Source: Oscillospiraceae bacterium (lineage in GTDB: Bacteria; Bacillota; Clostridia; Oscillospirales; UBA929). From it: a stretch of 64,000 nt of DNA. This document shows, in pieces, positions 18,101 to 25,735 of this stretch. The notes under the pieces were generated by a model. The model ran no database searches, had not been told where the DNA came from, and saw only the letters and a program-made list of their open reading frames with translations. Position 1 is the stretch's first letter. The number at the start of each line of letters is the position of its first letter. Both the position numbers and the translations under genes were made by a program. The stretch spans positions 27,307 through 91,306 of the forward strand of contig JAISCT010000017.1 in the NCBI GenBank assembly GCA_031265355.1. Reading direction: 5' to 3'.

Positions 18101-20011
18101 ACAGACCGGTTCGGCAATCAGATCAGCACGGATTTGGTCGACGGGTTCCGCGGCGCACAGTCGATCACGTACGCCCCATATCTGTACGAGACCGTACCGT
18201 TTGCGTTCACCGTACCGGTCATGAGTCGTTTCCGGAGATTCGCCGGTACCGTCACCGTTTGGATCGAAGACGGCCGTCAAGAGACGATAGCGAAGAACTT
18301 TGTCAACTTCAAGGTCGTCGCGCCGGGCGCCACCGAGGCCGCCGAGAAGATCGCGGACAACGCGTTTGTGCTGCGCCAGACGACGCCGGTGTCCAACACA
18401 AATACCGGTTCGGTGGCCGGACTCAAAACAGGCGCTCTGACCTACGAATATACCGTACCGGACGACTTCGACGCGGATGATCTCACATCGCTCAGGCTGG
18501 TCGCCGAATTGGCCGCCGTCCAGAAGCTCAGCACAAACGGCAATTCGACCCACCGGCCGCAGACGGCGGAAAACTACGAGACGCCGTCCGACGTCGCCGT
18601 GACGATCAACGGAATCCCTGTGAGCGGCCGCATATTCTTGCCCGACGGTCCCAACGACATGCGCGCCATCTTAAACCTCAACGCCGCCTCACCCAGCGCG
18701 TCCGCGAGCGGCAGCGCCAACGGCGGCTACGGCTATCTTGTCAACATCGACCTTGACAGGGACACCGTCGCACTGCTGAAACAGCAGCTCAAAACAGATC
18801 CCAAGCTGACCGTTGTATACGAGGTCAAAAACGACGCCGCGCACAAAAACGGGGTGCGCGCATACACCGAAAGCAACGGGCGCTACGCCGTGAGTCCCAG
18901 CGTCGTGCTCAACCCGCCCGACCTTTACCACAAGAGCGGCCCGGCGTCTGCGGAGCCCCTCGCATTTGACGCCCCGCTTCCGAGTGCGAACTACACCGTC
19001 GAGGCCCTTGTGACCGGACCCGAAGCCCAAATCGAGGCCGGCTACGCCATCGCGGTGCACGACACTTCCGTGACGGTGACTGGGAGCGGCGTCCATCAGA
19101 CGGCCACCGTCGACGCGGCGATTCGCAAAATCAGAGTGACGTTCTTCGAGGAGCAGATCCGCGTGTACGCAAACGACGACCCGCAGCCCGTCATAGACGT
19201 CTACGGCGACGCATTTGCGGACACCGACGTGACCGTTTCCGGCTCCTTGGCGGATGTACGGGTCATGCCCGAGACGTTCTCGGATCTGCCCGCCTATTTC
19301 CTGTCCGCGGCGTATGGCGGCGGCAAGATAAAAGCCAGTTTCGTAAACCAGGGCCATGAAAATACCCCCGTCTACTTGATCGCCGCCGTCTACAACGGCG
19401 ACGGCAAACTCGTCAAGATCGAGACGGGCGACCCGCTGGATGTGCATACGAACCAGGTATTTGTCAAAGAATTCGATTTAAACATAAGCGAGTACGCGGG
19501 ATGCACATTCAAGACGTTTGCCTGGCGGGCGGATTCTTATCTCCCCTTGGCCGATACCGCTTCACCCGCCGTGAAGATCGAACGCATTGTCAGCAACTCC
19601 ACCTCGTCGCCCGCGGGCGAATCGGTCGAAAATCTCATCGACAACAACACGGCGACCAAATTGTTCACAAACGACGTGCCGCTCATCGTCGACATCGAAT
19701 ACTCCACCCCGGTCACGATTGATTCCTTCAGGGTCGGCATTGCCAACGACACCGCCAGTTACACCGGACGCAACCCGCGGGCGTTTACGATTGCCGGGTC
19801 AGACGACGGGGTCAATTACGACGAGCCCTTCTACACCACGAGCAACGCCGGCCTGCCCACGACCAACTTCGCCTTGGCGCACTTCTCTCTGGCCGCTCCG
19901 GCAACCTATCAGTACTACAGGCTGCGGATCACGTCAAACGTCTCCGGCACCGGCATGCAATTCTCCGAATTCAACCTGATCGGAGACTTCAATCGCGGCG
20001 ATTTCAGTTAG
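15149..20011 (+). CDS. Secreted multidomain glycoside hydrolase family 2 protein
   Basis: 1620 residues; ATG 15149 follows GGAGGTG (15137-15143). Signal peptide 1-29 ends in TVLAADG. Then come a PA14-like domain (about 35-195), a linker Ig-like segment, the GH2 sugar-binding domain (about 290-450, DYAWETLNGAWDFF), a GH2 immunoglobulin domain, the TIM barrel with acid/base Glu 761 (FNETWG) and nucleophile Glu 861 (FNSEYGG), C-terminal Ig-like domains, and an F5/8 type C (discoidin) domain at about 1470-1618 (VENLIDNNTATKLF). The combination suggests a beta-galactosidase or beta-glucuronidase-like enzyme that holds on to glycans; the substrate is not known. No sortase motif or S-layer domain is seen. 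Confidence 0.88.
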   Translation: MLRKFTVFFLCFLLVFSLFPVTTTVLAADGPDTSRPGLRADYYIADYVGSDKLFSSYLTTAIDPNINFTDILSTLTARCGRSEYVAVRWTGWVLCPGTGTKTVTVQTSTDDTCRVWIGDTKVVDWWTGSWDSGNTSYGHNLTTVTLEGGQWYPFKMEYCQGYGGAFARIRWTTTGGSGNVTNTVIPAANFCLDSGFPNPPAMTSIDTSDIQSGTIRLTVNDFRPSTKLVVYRDGDTYKQNPVDTITGPAIAENTLTYALPAGFKAGGYYFVAADGDVEVRGPSFSYIDLREIPRPEYPRPDYARDYAWETLNGAWDFFNNRSNVSDTDFAKDGIPAQYKSTIMVPFPWQSPASGIYDTTHPGTAANRYAWYRRSITPSSEKYGDGKRVYLRFGAVDANCWVYVNGTEVGSHVGGYTPFEFDITDYVTLDAENSVAVRVIDGGNWGNQSSFVALIGKQGTNAPVGYTATSGIWQSVILEGRHSKTQLGYVHVDPLVNNGAAVVDENLNDLTHGVVPKDGAAKFLLKVVGGAGKTVDFIYHFESKIWDDAQGAYVPTSPSSAVSGTKQIVVPAGEDVYLPDAFVVPVPDQQLWYPDAPVLYVGAVKLVEGASVLDEVTMHFGQRSIQNAYWETSPAAGNDRYQYTLLNNKPIFMAGLLDQGFWEEGLYTAPSEAALKFDITEMRANGFNMIRKHIKIEDPLQYLWADRLGMMFWQDMPEATQMNGSASNPNPAGRALYESSLDELIERDYNSPSRVAYILFNETWGVSNSSANDAAWIASLYNRVKGKDTSGRIVEDMSPCNRDHLQPTDLHTFHMYPGSWSGARSEFLGYLNNLYIGSTYNMARWGAASTYTQDGDPFFNSEYGGVPSNGGDNDISWCFKYQTDIQRLGQKLQGYVYTEPFDVQYERNGFLKYDRSRKEMGYGDLAYGGDMSPAYLNAQEYVGVDGNPMVTLAPGDRYSATFGMIRWSDDTKYQGPFTLKWRVDGTDRFGNQISTDLVDGFRGAQSITYAPYLYETVPFAFTVPVMSRFRRFAGTVTVWIEDGRQETIAKNFVNFKVVAPGATEAAEKIADNAFVLRQTTPVSNTNTGSVAGLKTGALTYEYTVPDDFDADDLTSLRLVAELAAVQKLSTNGNSTHRPQTAENYETPSDVAVTINGIPVSGRIFLPDGPNDMRAILNLNAASPSASASGSANGGYGYLVNIDLDRDTVALLKQQLKTDPKLTVVYEVKNDAAHKNGVRAYTESNGRYAVSPSVVLNPPDLYHKSGPASAEPLAFDAPLPSANYTVEALVTGPEAQIEAGYAIAVHDTSVTVTGSGVHQTATVDAAIRKIRVTFFEEQIRVYANDDPQPVIDVYGDAFADTDVTVSGSLADVRVMPETFSDLPAYFLSAAYGGGKIKASFVNQGHENTPVYLIAAVYNGDGKLVKIETGDPLDVHTNQVFVKEFDLNISEYAGCTFKTFAWRADSYLPLADTASPAVKIERIVSNSTSSPAGESVENLIDNNTATKLFTNDVPLIVDIEYSTPVTIDSFRVGIANDTASYTGRNPRAFTIAGSDDGVNYDEPFYTTSNAGLPTTNFALAHFSLAAPATYQYYRLRITSNVSGTGMQFSEFNLIGDFNRGDFS

Positions 20012-20040
20012 CAATCAGGCAAACGCCCCATGAGAAGAGG

Positions 20041-20080
20041 CCTGCGGCGTCCTGTTTTTCAGGACACCGCGGGTCTTTTC
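20041..20080 (+). terminator. Terminator after the GH2 gene
   Basis: Stem CCTGCGG-C-GTCCTG / CAGGAC-A-CCGCGGG (20041-20054 with 20060-20073) has one mismatch and one wobble, a TTTTT loop, and is followed by TCTTTT. It lies between convergent genes. Confidence 0.8.
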
Positions 20081-20114
20081 CCCATGGAAGAACACAGCTC
20101 CCGATACCCCACCG

Positions 20115-22289
20115 TCACTGCGCCGCGAAGGTCACCGTCACTTTGAAGAGATCCCCATCGATGTCCACGTCGAGCCGGCCGCCGCAGAGGCGGGCGAAGC
20201 TCTCCGCGATCGAGAGGCCCAGGCCGCTGCCCTCCGTCGTGCGGGACGCGTCGCCGCGGGCGAAACGCTGTAAAATCTCCTCTTTGGTAAAATTCATCTC
20301 GTATCCCGCCGTGTTGCGGAGGAGTATGCGGGCGCTGTCCGTCCCCGCCTCCAAGTCCACGTACACCCGGGTGCCCGGTTGCGCGTACTTGAGCGCGTTG
20401 TCCAGCAGGTTTTGCAGTACGCGGTAGAGCTTACGGCCGTCGGCGTAAAGCTCCACCGGGTGCTCCGGCAGCCGGAGCCGCAGTATCAGGGACGACGCGT
20501 CGATGCGGTCGCGCATGTCCGCCACCGTCTGCTCTACCAGCTTTTTGAGGTCCAGCGTCTCCAGTTCGAGTGCGATGTCGCCGCTCGTGCTCTTCGAGAG
20601 GTCGAACAGGTCAACCAGGAGATGTCTCAGCCGCTCGGCCTTCTCCGCCAGTACGGACACATAATCCCGCGCGGTGTCGGAGAGAGTCTCCTCCCGCGAG
20701 AGCAGCTCGATGTACCCTATCAGGGAGGTGAGCGGCGTCTTCAGGTCGTGGGAGACATTGGTGACAAGCGCCGTCTTCATCTTCTCCGCCCTCAGCTGCT
20801 CCGCCAGGCTCGCGTCGAACCCCCGAGTGATCTCCCGGTAGGTCCGCCGATTGGCCAGCACGTACCAAACGGTGCCCGGCAGCATGAGTGCGAGAAAGAC
20901 GAGCACATAGCCGGTCCTCCAAGTCTCTCCCACCACCACTACCAGCAGACCGAGTATCGTGCCGAGGCAGATATAGACAAGCTGCCGCCTGAAGAGCCGC
21001 TTGGTCGGCGGATGCCCGGCCCAGGGCCGCCAAGAGACGAGCGCCCGGAGGAAGCGGCTGGCCCCGCGCAGGATCCGGCCGATCAGACTGTGGGTGAAAA
21101 ATCGGCCGTCCTTGGCCTGCCGGACCAGGGACAGAAACACCGCCAGCCAGGGAACGGAGACCCCCACCCCCGCCGCGCCGACTGTCCATGGGATCACGAT
21201 CTCTTCGTAATAGGACCCCGTCGAAAATCCGCCGCTGTACGCGATTGACACAATCAATGTGAACAGCAGCGGCAGACCCGCGCACAGCAGCGTCAGATGA
21301 CATTCGCCCCAGACTCGGTCGAGAAAAAACCGGCGCGTCCCGCTGTCGGCCGTCCGGCCGGCGCCGATGCACAGGAGGATCAACAGGAGCAACAGCAGGA
21401 GACCCAGTGCCGCCAACACGTACAGGTACGGCAGGATCAAGGCGCGGCCGATGCCCCACGCCTGCTGCTTTTCCGCAACCTGCGTCTCGTCCAGCGTGAG
21501 ATAGACGTCGTATTTGGGCGACGGCGTCGGCCAACCTGCGCCCGCTTTCAGCGAACGCTGCAGCGCCGTCCCGAAATCCCACTGCTCATTTTCGTAGATA
21601 ATATGGTATGCAGACCGCGGAAACACCGACGCGCCGTTCGGGATAAAGCCCACGCTCCGCGCATCGGACGCCACGTAGTAGTCCCGTACCAAGCTGCCCG
21701 GATACAGCAATCCCTGCGGCAGAGACGGTGTCCGCTGAAAGATCTCATAGGCCGTCTGTATCGCCTCCGTCAGCATATCCATCCGCGTATCGGCCGACAA
21801 CTCGCCAAAGGAGGGCCAAAACGATATCTCCATGGTGAGATCTCCCGGCAGCGACACCTCTGGCAAGCTTATCATCTGCGGCAGCAGCATTTTTATGGAC
21901 CATTTCTCTCGCCGGTAGGAAACCAAGATATCGTCCTCGTAGTGCCAGTTATGGCTGCGCACTTGCCTGCTCTCATCCGCGACGCTGAAGGCGTGTACAA
22001 ACAGCGTCTCCAAATCTGTGTCCTCGAAGTATATGGGCGGGTCACTTTGAAACGGCTGCGTAGCGCGGTAGACCGCGTCGCCCACCTCACGCCTGAAAAT
22101 CTGGCTGTCCAGATAGGTCGGCACCACCAGACTCTCAAATTGGATATTCCGCTGTCGCATGAGCAGCGTACAGAAGTACACCTCGACGCACAGCGCCGTC
22201 ACCGCGGCCACCGCACCGAGGAAGAGCAGCGCGCGAACCGCGCGCCGGCTAAGGACGCTTTTCAGGGTGTTTTTCCATCTTGTAGCCAA
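20115..22289 (-). CDS. Sensor histidine kinase
   Basis: 724 residues starting at TTG 22289, with an AGGTGG site upstream; the gene overlaps the response regulator by 41 bp, so the two are co-translated. TM1 is at about 17-37, followed by a ~250-residue extracytoplasmic region, then five more hydrophobic segments between about 265 and 470. HisKA contains His514 in VSHDLKTPLTSL. The HATPase domain has QNLLDNALKYA (N box) and GSGLGLSIAESF (G2 box). The multi-helix membrane region between the sensor and kinase parts is unlike the usual two-helix design. Signal unknown; the GH2 gene next door is convergent. Confidence 0.93.
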   Translation of the reverse strand: MATRWKNTLKSVLSRRAVRALLFLGAVAAVTALCVEVYFCTLLMRQRNIQFESLVVPTYLDSQIFRREVGDAVYRATQPFQSDPPIYFEDTDLETLFVHAFSVADESRQVRSHNWHYEDDILVSYRREKWSIKMLLPQMISLPEVSLPGDLTMEISFWPSFGELSADTRMDMLTEAIQTAYEIFQRTPSLPQGLLYPGSLVRDYYVASDARSVGFIPNGASVFPRSAYHIIYENEQWDFGTALQRSLKAGAGWPTPSPKYDVYLTLDETQVAEKQQAWGIGRALILPYLYVLAALGLLLLLLLILLCIGAGRTADSGTRRFFLDRVWGECHLTLLCAGLPLLFTLIVSIAYSGGFSTGSYYEEIVIPWTVGAAGVGVSVPWLAVFLSLVRQAKDGRFFTHSLIGRILRGASRFLRALVSWRPWAGHPPTKRLFRRQLVYICLGTILGLLVVVVGETWRTGYVLVFLALMLPGTVWYVLANRRTYREITRGFDASLAEQLRAEKMKTALVTNVSHDLKTPLTSLIGYIELLSREETLSDTARDYVSVLAEKAERLRHLLVDLFDLSKSTSGDIALELETLDLKKLVEQTVADMRDRIDASSLILRLRLPEHPVELYADGRKLYRVLQNLLDNALKYAQPGTRVYVDLEAGTDSARILLRNTAGYEMNFTKEEILQRFARGDASRTTEGSGLGLSIAESFARLCGGRLDVDIDGDLFKVTVTFAAQ

Positions 22290-22965
22290 TGCCCCACACC
22301 ACCTTTAAATAGTCCGGTTCGCGCGGGTTGATCTCGATCTTCTCGCGGATGCGCCGGATATGCACCATGACCGTGTTCTCCACCGAGTAGGACGGTTCGT
22401 GCCAGACCCGCTCGTAGATCTTCTCCGCGGAAAACACGACGCCGGCGTTTTGCATGAGCAGCGACACGATCTTGTACTCGGTGGCGGTGAGCCGCACACT
22501 CTCTCCGTCCACCAACAGCTGCTTGGCCTCCGTGTCGAGGATCAATCGGCCGTTCACAATCCGGGACGACCGGTAGCGGCTCTCGATGTCGCCCAGGGTC
22601 GTGTATCGCCGCAGCAGGCTCTTCACCCGGGCCACCAGTTCCTGCGGGTGAAAGGGCTTGGCCACATAGTCGTCCGCGCCCATTGAGAGGCCCAGAATCT
22701 TGTCGCTGTCCTCGCTCTTGGCGGAGAGGATGATGATCGGGATGTTGTCGTCCTCACGGATCCGCATCGTGGCGGAGAGACCGTCCAGCCGCGGCATCAT
22801 CACATCCAGCACGATCAGCCGGATCTCCTCGCGCGAAAGGATCTCAAGCGCCTCCCGCCCGTCCGAGGCCGTATATACCTCGTACCCCTCCTGCGCGAGC
22901 AGCACCCGTATGGCCCGCGTGATCTCACGATCGTCGTCCACCACCAAAATGGTCTCCCGACCCAT
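22249..22965 (-). CDS. OmpR/PhoB-family response regulator
   Basis: 238 residues, start ATG 22965 after GAGGAGGGG. Receiver domain: acidic pocket DDD at 10-12, phospho-acceptor Asp54 (VLDVMMP) and the switch Lys (AKPF). The winged-helix DNA-binding domain (about 135-230) has the LTATEYKIVSLLMQNAG and VMVHIRRIREKIE signatures. It forms a two-gene operon with the kinase. Three direct repeats of TTTCTTACG stand upstream and are candidate binding sites. Confidence 0.96.
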   Translation of the reverse strand: MGRETILVVDDDREITRAIRVLLAQEGYEVYTASDGREALEILSREEIRLIVLDVMMPRLDGLSATMRIREDDNIPIIILSAKSEDSDKILGLSMGADDYVAKPFHPQELVARVKSLLRRYTTLGDIESRYRSSRIVNGRLILDTEAKQLLVDGESVRLTATEYKIVSLLMQNAGVVFSAEKIYERVWHEPSYSVENTVMVHIRRIREKIEINPREPDYLKVVWGIGYKMEKHPEKRP

Positions 22966-23023
22966 CGGACTTCCCCTCCTCTTTTCGCACGCCCTCGCCA
23001 ACCGTCTCTCAGCGTAACAGGAA

Positions 23024-23066
23024 TTTCTTACGGCAGACCCGACAATTTTCTTACGATTTTCTTACG
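23024..23066 (-). promoter_or_regulatory. Direct repeats TTTCTTACG, candidate response-regulator operator
   Basis: TTTCTTACG occurs at 23024-23032, 23047-23055 and 23058-23066. The last two are exactly 11 bp apart and the first two 23 bp apart, close to one and two helical turns. This is the spacing used by OmpR-type tandem dimers. The array sits upstream of the regulator's own gene. Confidence 0.55.
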
Positions 23067-23090
23067 AAAATAACGTGTCCCGCAAAAGTA

Positions 23091-23112
23091 AAAAGCCCTT
23101 GAAATCAAGGAC
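23091..23112 (-). terminator. Terminator after tRNA-Tyr
   Basis: On the minus strand, GTCCTTGA-TT-TCAAGGGC is followed by TTTTTACTTTT. It lies 28 bp beyond the 3' end of tRNA-Tyr. Confidence 0.8.
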
Positions 23113-23139
23113 TTTTCACCGCGGCGCCAGCCGCCTATT

Positions 23140-23225
23140 TGGTGGGGGAGGACGGATTCGAACCATCGAAGCGATCACGCAACAGATTTACAGTCTGCCC
23201 CCTTTGGCCACTCGGGAACTCCCCC
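23140..23225 (-). tRNA. tRNA-Tyr (GUA)
   Basis: 86 nt including an encoded CCA. Acceptor GGGGGAG pairs with CTCCCCC; the anticodon loop reads CTGTAAA (anticodon GTA), with a long class II variable arm and GGTTCGAATCC T-loop. Transcribed after tRNA-Thr. Confidence 0.97.
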
Positions 23226-23273
23226 CTGTCGGTTCCCCCGCAAAGACTCCGGGCGCACCGCCCGGAAGGTGGA

Positions 23274-23349
23274 TGGAGCTGGTGACCGGAATCGAACCAG
23301 CAACCTGCTGATTACAAATCAGCTGCTCTGCCGATTGAGCTACACCAGC
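23274..23349 (-). tRNA. tRNA-Thr (UGU)
   Basis: 76 nt including CCA. Acceptor GCTGGTG pairs with CACCAGC; anticodon stem-loop GCTGA-TTTGTAA-TCAGC (anticodon TGT); T-arm GGTTCGATTCC. Confidence 0.97.
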
Positions 23350-23392
23350 CTGTCGCGTCGCAACGGCAAAGCGCGAAGACTCAGTAATGGTT

Positions 23393-23422
23393 ATTGTAGC
23401 AGAAATCCGTCCTTCTTGTCAA
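23393..23422 (-). promoter_or_regulatory. Promoter of the tRNA-Thr/tRNA-Tyr unit
   Basis: TTGACA (23417-23422) and TACAAT (23393-23398) on the minus strand with 18-bp spacing, about 44 bp before tRNA-Thr. Confidence 0.85.
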
Positions 23423-23437
23423 GGGCCGTCCCGTATT

Positions 23438-24076
23438 TTATTTTTTATTTTCGCTTTCGCCAGGCGGGCGTCCGGACCCGCCCACATGCCGCCACACATA
23501 GGGCAGCGTATATTTCACGGCCAGACCCACGAGCAGTCCCGTGACCGCGCCCGACACAAGCAGGACCGGCAGATAAGAAAACACGTAGGCGCTGCCTAGC
23601 ACGGCGCAGGCGGCCAGCAGCTGCCCCAGATTGTGGAAGACCGCGCCCGTGATGCTGACGCCGACCGGGCTGATATTAAGTGCTGAGTGCTGAGTGCTGA
23701 GTGCTGAGTGCGGGGGACGGGGGGCTGCGTGCGAGGTGACGAGTGCGCGGGAGACGCGCAAAAGCGCGTACATGACGAAGAAACTGAGCAGAGACCCGCT
23801 GATGCTGTAAAAGAACGATACAAACGTGCCGGCCAGCAGCGCCGTCATCACGCACTTGAGAACGACGAGCGTCAGCACGTCCCGAAACGAAAACAGGTAA
23901 ATCGCGAGCAGGATCAGAGCGTTGGGCAGCCCCAGCCGTACGCCGGGGATCATCACGTCCATCGGGATGGCCCGTTCCACGATGCCCAGGATCAGAGCCA
24001 GGGTCAACATCATGGCAAGCAGCGCAAAGCGCCGTACGGCCGAAAGCCCTTCCTTCGGATCAGCCGACAACGACAT
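23438..24076 (-). CDS. Gx / heptaprenyl diphosphate synthase component I-like membrane protein
   Basis: 212 residues; ATG 24076 lies inside the end of the NusG-II gene and follows GGGGAGGTGG. About five to six membrane helices occur; RLGLPNALILLAIYLFSFRDVLTLVVLKCVMTALLAGTF is the family core, and GVSITGAVFHNLGQLLAA is the second conserved block. It is the PF07456-type family, whose members are annotated either as a prenyl synthase component or as an ECF-like transporter; the true function is unsettled. About 17 residues between the two conserved blocks are extra and encoded by a 7-bp tandem repeat. Third gene of the ApbE cluster. Confidence 0.85.
   Translation of the reverse strand: MSLSADPKEGLSAVRRFALLAMMLTLALILGIVERAIPMDVMIPGVRLGLPNALILLAIYLFSFRDVLTLVVLKCVMTALLAGTFVSFFYSISGSLLSFFVMYALLRVSRALVTSHAAPRPPHSALSTQHSALNISPVGVSITGAVFHNLGQLLAACAVLGSAYVFSYLPVLLVSGAVTGLLVGLAVKYTLPYVWRHVGGSGRPPGESENKK
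23679..23711. repeat. 7-bp tandem repeat (AGTGCTG x 4.7) inside the Gx gene
   Basis: Same 33 bp as at 12210-12242, translated on the minus strand as H-S-A-L-S-T-Q-H-S-A-L. It lies in a hydrophilic loop between membrane helices. Confidence 0.97.
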
Positions 24077-24434
24077 CCACCTCCCCTTCCGCACGCCCCG
24101 TGAGCTTGACGAGCACCCGGTGGGGCAGACAGGCGATGACGCCGCCGGACACGGAGACGCGCCCCGTGTGTACACAGGTGAGATTGCCGCAGTTGGCCTC
24201 CACCACCCGCACGCCATCCGGCTCGACGCGCAGCAGGTTCCAGCCGCCGTCCCCGGTCTCGATCCGCCGCTCGGTGACGGACCCGTCGAGGGGAATGCGC
24301 TCCACCAGCCGTCCATCGAGATAGACCTCCGCCGTCAGCGCGCCAGTGTCGCCGCCGTCCCGGGCAAAGACTAGGAAGAGCGCGCCGGCCAATACCAGTA
24401 CGCCGACCAGAATGAGAACGTCGGCTTTTTTCAT
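24060..24434 (-). CDS. NusG domain II-containing protein
   Basis: 124 residues. One N-terminal membrane anchor (MKKADVLILVGVLVLAGALFLVFA) is followed by a small extracytoplasmic beta-domain containing GNLTCVHTGRVSVSGGVIACLPHRVLVKL, the NusG_II pattern with two Cys. It starts at ATG 24434, which overlaps the apbE stop as ATGA, and itself overlaps the Gx start by 17 bp, so the three genes are translationally coupled. It is unrelated in role to transcription factor NusG despite the domain name. Confidence 0.88.
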   Translation of the reverse strand: MKKADVLILVGVLVLAGALFLVFARDGGDTGALTAEVYLDGRLVERIPLDGSVTERRIETGDGGWNLLRVEPDGVRVVEANCGNLTCVHTGRVSVSGGVIACLPHRVLVKLTGRAEGEVDVVVG

Positions 24435-25513
24435 GGCGCGTTCACCCACACATAGCGCTCGTCGGCGACCGCAAAGACGTCCGCGAGACCCGGCGTCGTG
24501 TGGATCGTTCGGTCCGACGCAATCAGCACGCCCTCCACGCCGTCCAACGTGTCGAGCAGCGCCAGGGCGCCGTCGAGTCCCAGCACAAAACAGGCGGTGG
24601 AGAGCGCGTCGGCCCGGGTGGAATCGTCGCAGACGATCGTGGCGGAGAGCAATCCCGTCTCGGCCGGGCGGCCGGTGGCGGGGTCCATGATGTGGTGGTA
24701 AACGGCGCCGTCCTCCGCGACGAAGTAGCGCTCGTACCCGCCGGAGGTGACGACGGTGCCGTCGTACAGAGAGAGAACGCACGCGTACCCGTCCTCGCCG
24801 GGCGCCGGTTTGCGGATTCCGACCCGCCAGGGTTTTCCCTCCGGGTGGCCGCCGCGCAGCACCACATTGCCGCCGAAGTCCAAGATAGCGTGCGTCACAC
24901 CGGCCTCGCCCAACAATCGGTTCGCCTCGTCGGCCGCATAGCCTTTGGCGATCCCACCCAAGTCCAGGCCCATACCGGCTTCGGGAAGATACACGGTGCG
25001 GTTCGCCTCATCCAGCGCCACCCGGCGGTAGTCGACCAGAGCGCGGACGCGCGCGACGTCGGCCTCAACCGGCACGGCGGCCGTCTCCGTACCGATGCCC
25101 CACAGCGCCACCAACGGTTCGATCGTGGGGTCAAACGCGCCGCCTGAGAGCTCCGCGATCTCCAACGCCCGCGCGAGGAGCCCGTAAGTGTCCTCCGACA
25201 CCGGCGTCGGCGCCTGCCCGGCTGCGGCGCGGACAGCGCCGATCTCGCTGCCGGGGGTGTGGGCCGTCATGGTGTTTTGAATGACCTCGCCGCGCGCGCG
25301 GACCGCCGCCAGCGCCGCGTCGGCCTCTTTCTCGCTCATCTTGTCATACAAAGACACCGTGACGACGGTGCCGAACAGATCGTCCCATGTCACGGACACC
25401 GGCGTTCGCGCGGCAGACCCGCAGCCGGCCGTCACGGCCGCCAGCATAGCCGCCAGCGCGACACCCACCGCTCTCCTGTTTCGTCTCCAGTTCATATGCA
25501 TCCCCATATCCAT
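24431..25513 (-). CDS. apbE: FAD:protein FMN transferase (ApbE family)
   Basis: 360 residues. A lipoprotein-like signal ends at Cys31 (VTAGC; the box is imperfect because Thr sits at -3). ApbE fold: GTVVTVSLYD, GGAFDPTIEPLVALWG, GLDLGGIAKGYAADEA (the glycine-rich FAD/Mg site) and VTSGGYERYF with HHIMDPATGRPA. It attaches FMN to Thr residues of extracytoplasmic flavoproteins by family; no FMN-binding-domain partner lies in the window. First gene of the ApbE / NusG-II / Gx operon. Several in-frame ATGs near the start make the exact N-terminus uncertain. Confidence 0.94.
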   Translation of the reverse strand: MDMGMHMNWRRNRRAVGVALAAMLAAVTAGCGSAARTPVSVTWDDLFGTVVTVSLYDKMSEKEADAALAAVRARGEVIQNTMTAHTPGSEIGAVRAAAGQAPTPVSEDTYGLLARALEIAELSGGAFDPTIEPLVALWGIGTETAAVPVEADVARVRALVDYRRVALDEANRTVYLPEAGMGLDLGGIAKGYAADEANRLLGEAGVTHAILDFGGNVVLRGGHPEGKPWRVGIRKPAPGEDGYACVLSLYDGTVVTSGGYERYFVAEDGAVYHHIMDPATGRPAETGLLSATIVCDDSTRADALSTACFVLGLDGALALLDTLDGVEGVLIASDRTIHTTPGLADVFAVADERYVWVNAP

Positions 25514-25553
25514 CCAACCTGTACGGCCGCCCTATCGGCCCAACCGCACAATA

Positions 25554-25625
25554 ATACCTCGTTGCCGCGAAGCGGCAACACAAAACAAGAATTTAGGTTG
25601 TGGGTTGCAGATGCAACCCACGTTA
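25554..25625 (+). repeat. Twin-hairpin dispersed repeat, copy 2
   Basis: Hairpin A GTTGCCGC-GAA-GCGGCAAC is intact, with spacer ACAAAACAAGAATTTAGGTT and hairpin B GTGGGTTGCA-GA-TGCAACCCAC. It lies between tgt (downstream end) and apbE (upstream end), about 40 bp before the apbE start. Confidence 0.95.
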
Positions 25626-25650
25626 TTGTATCACACCCTCACCGCGCTGG

Positions 25651-25678
25651 AAAGTAAAAGTTTGAACTTTCGTACTTT
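25651..25678 (-). terminator. Hairpin downstream of tgt
   Basis: A 12-bp stem with a 2-nt bulge (AAAGTAAAAGTT / AACTTT-CG-TACTTT) lies 58 bp after the tgt stop. No clear U-run follows on the minus strand, so its role as a terminator is tentative. Confidence 0.4.
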
Positions 25679-25735
25679 TTGCGCGCGCACCCGAAAGAGG
25701 CAGGCCAAAGAGCGGGGGTTCTTTTCGGCGGACCC

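Noticed and set aside
23438..24316. Longer 292-residue version of the Gx protein
   Set aside because: The extra 80 N-terminal residues overlap the NusG-II gene in another frame and are Ser/Cys/Trp-rich junk; the internal ATG 24076 has the ribosome site.
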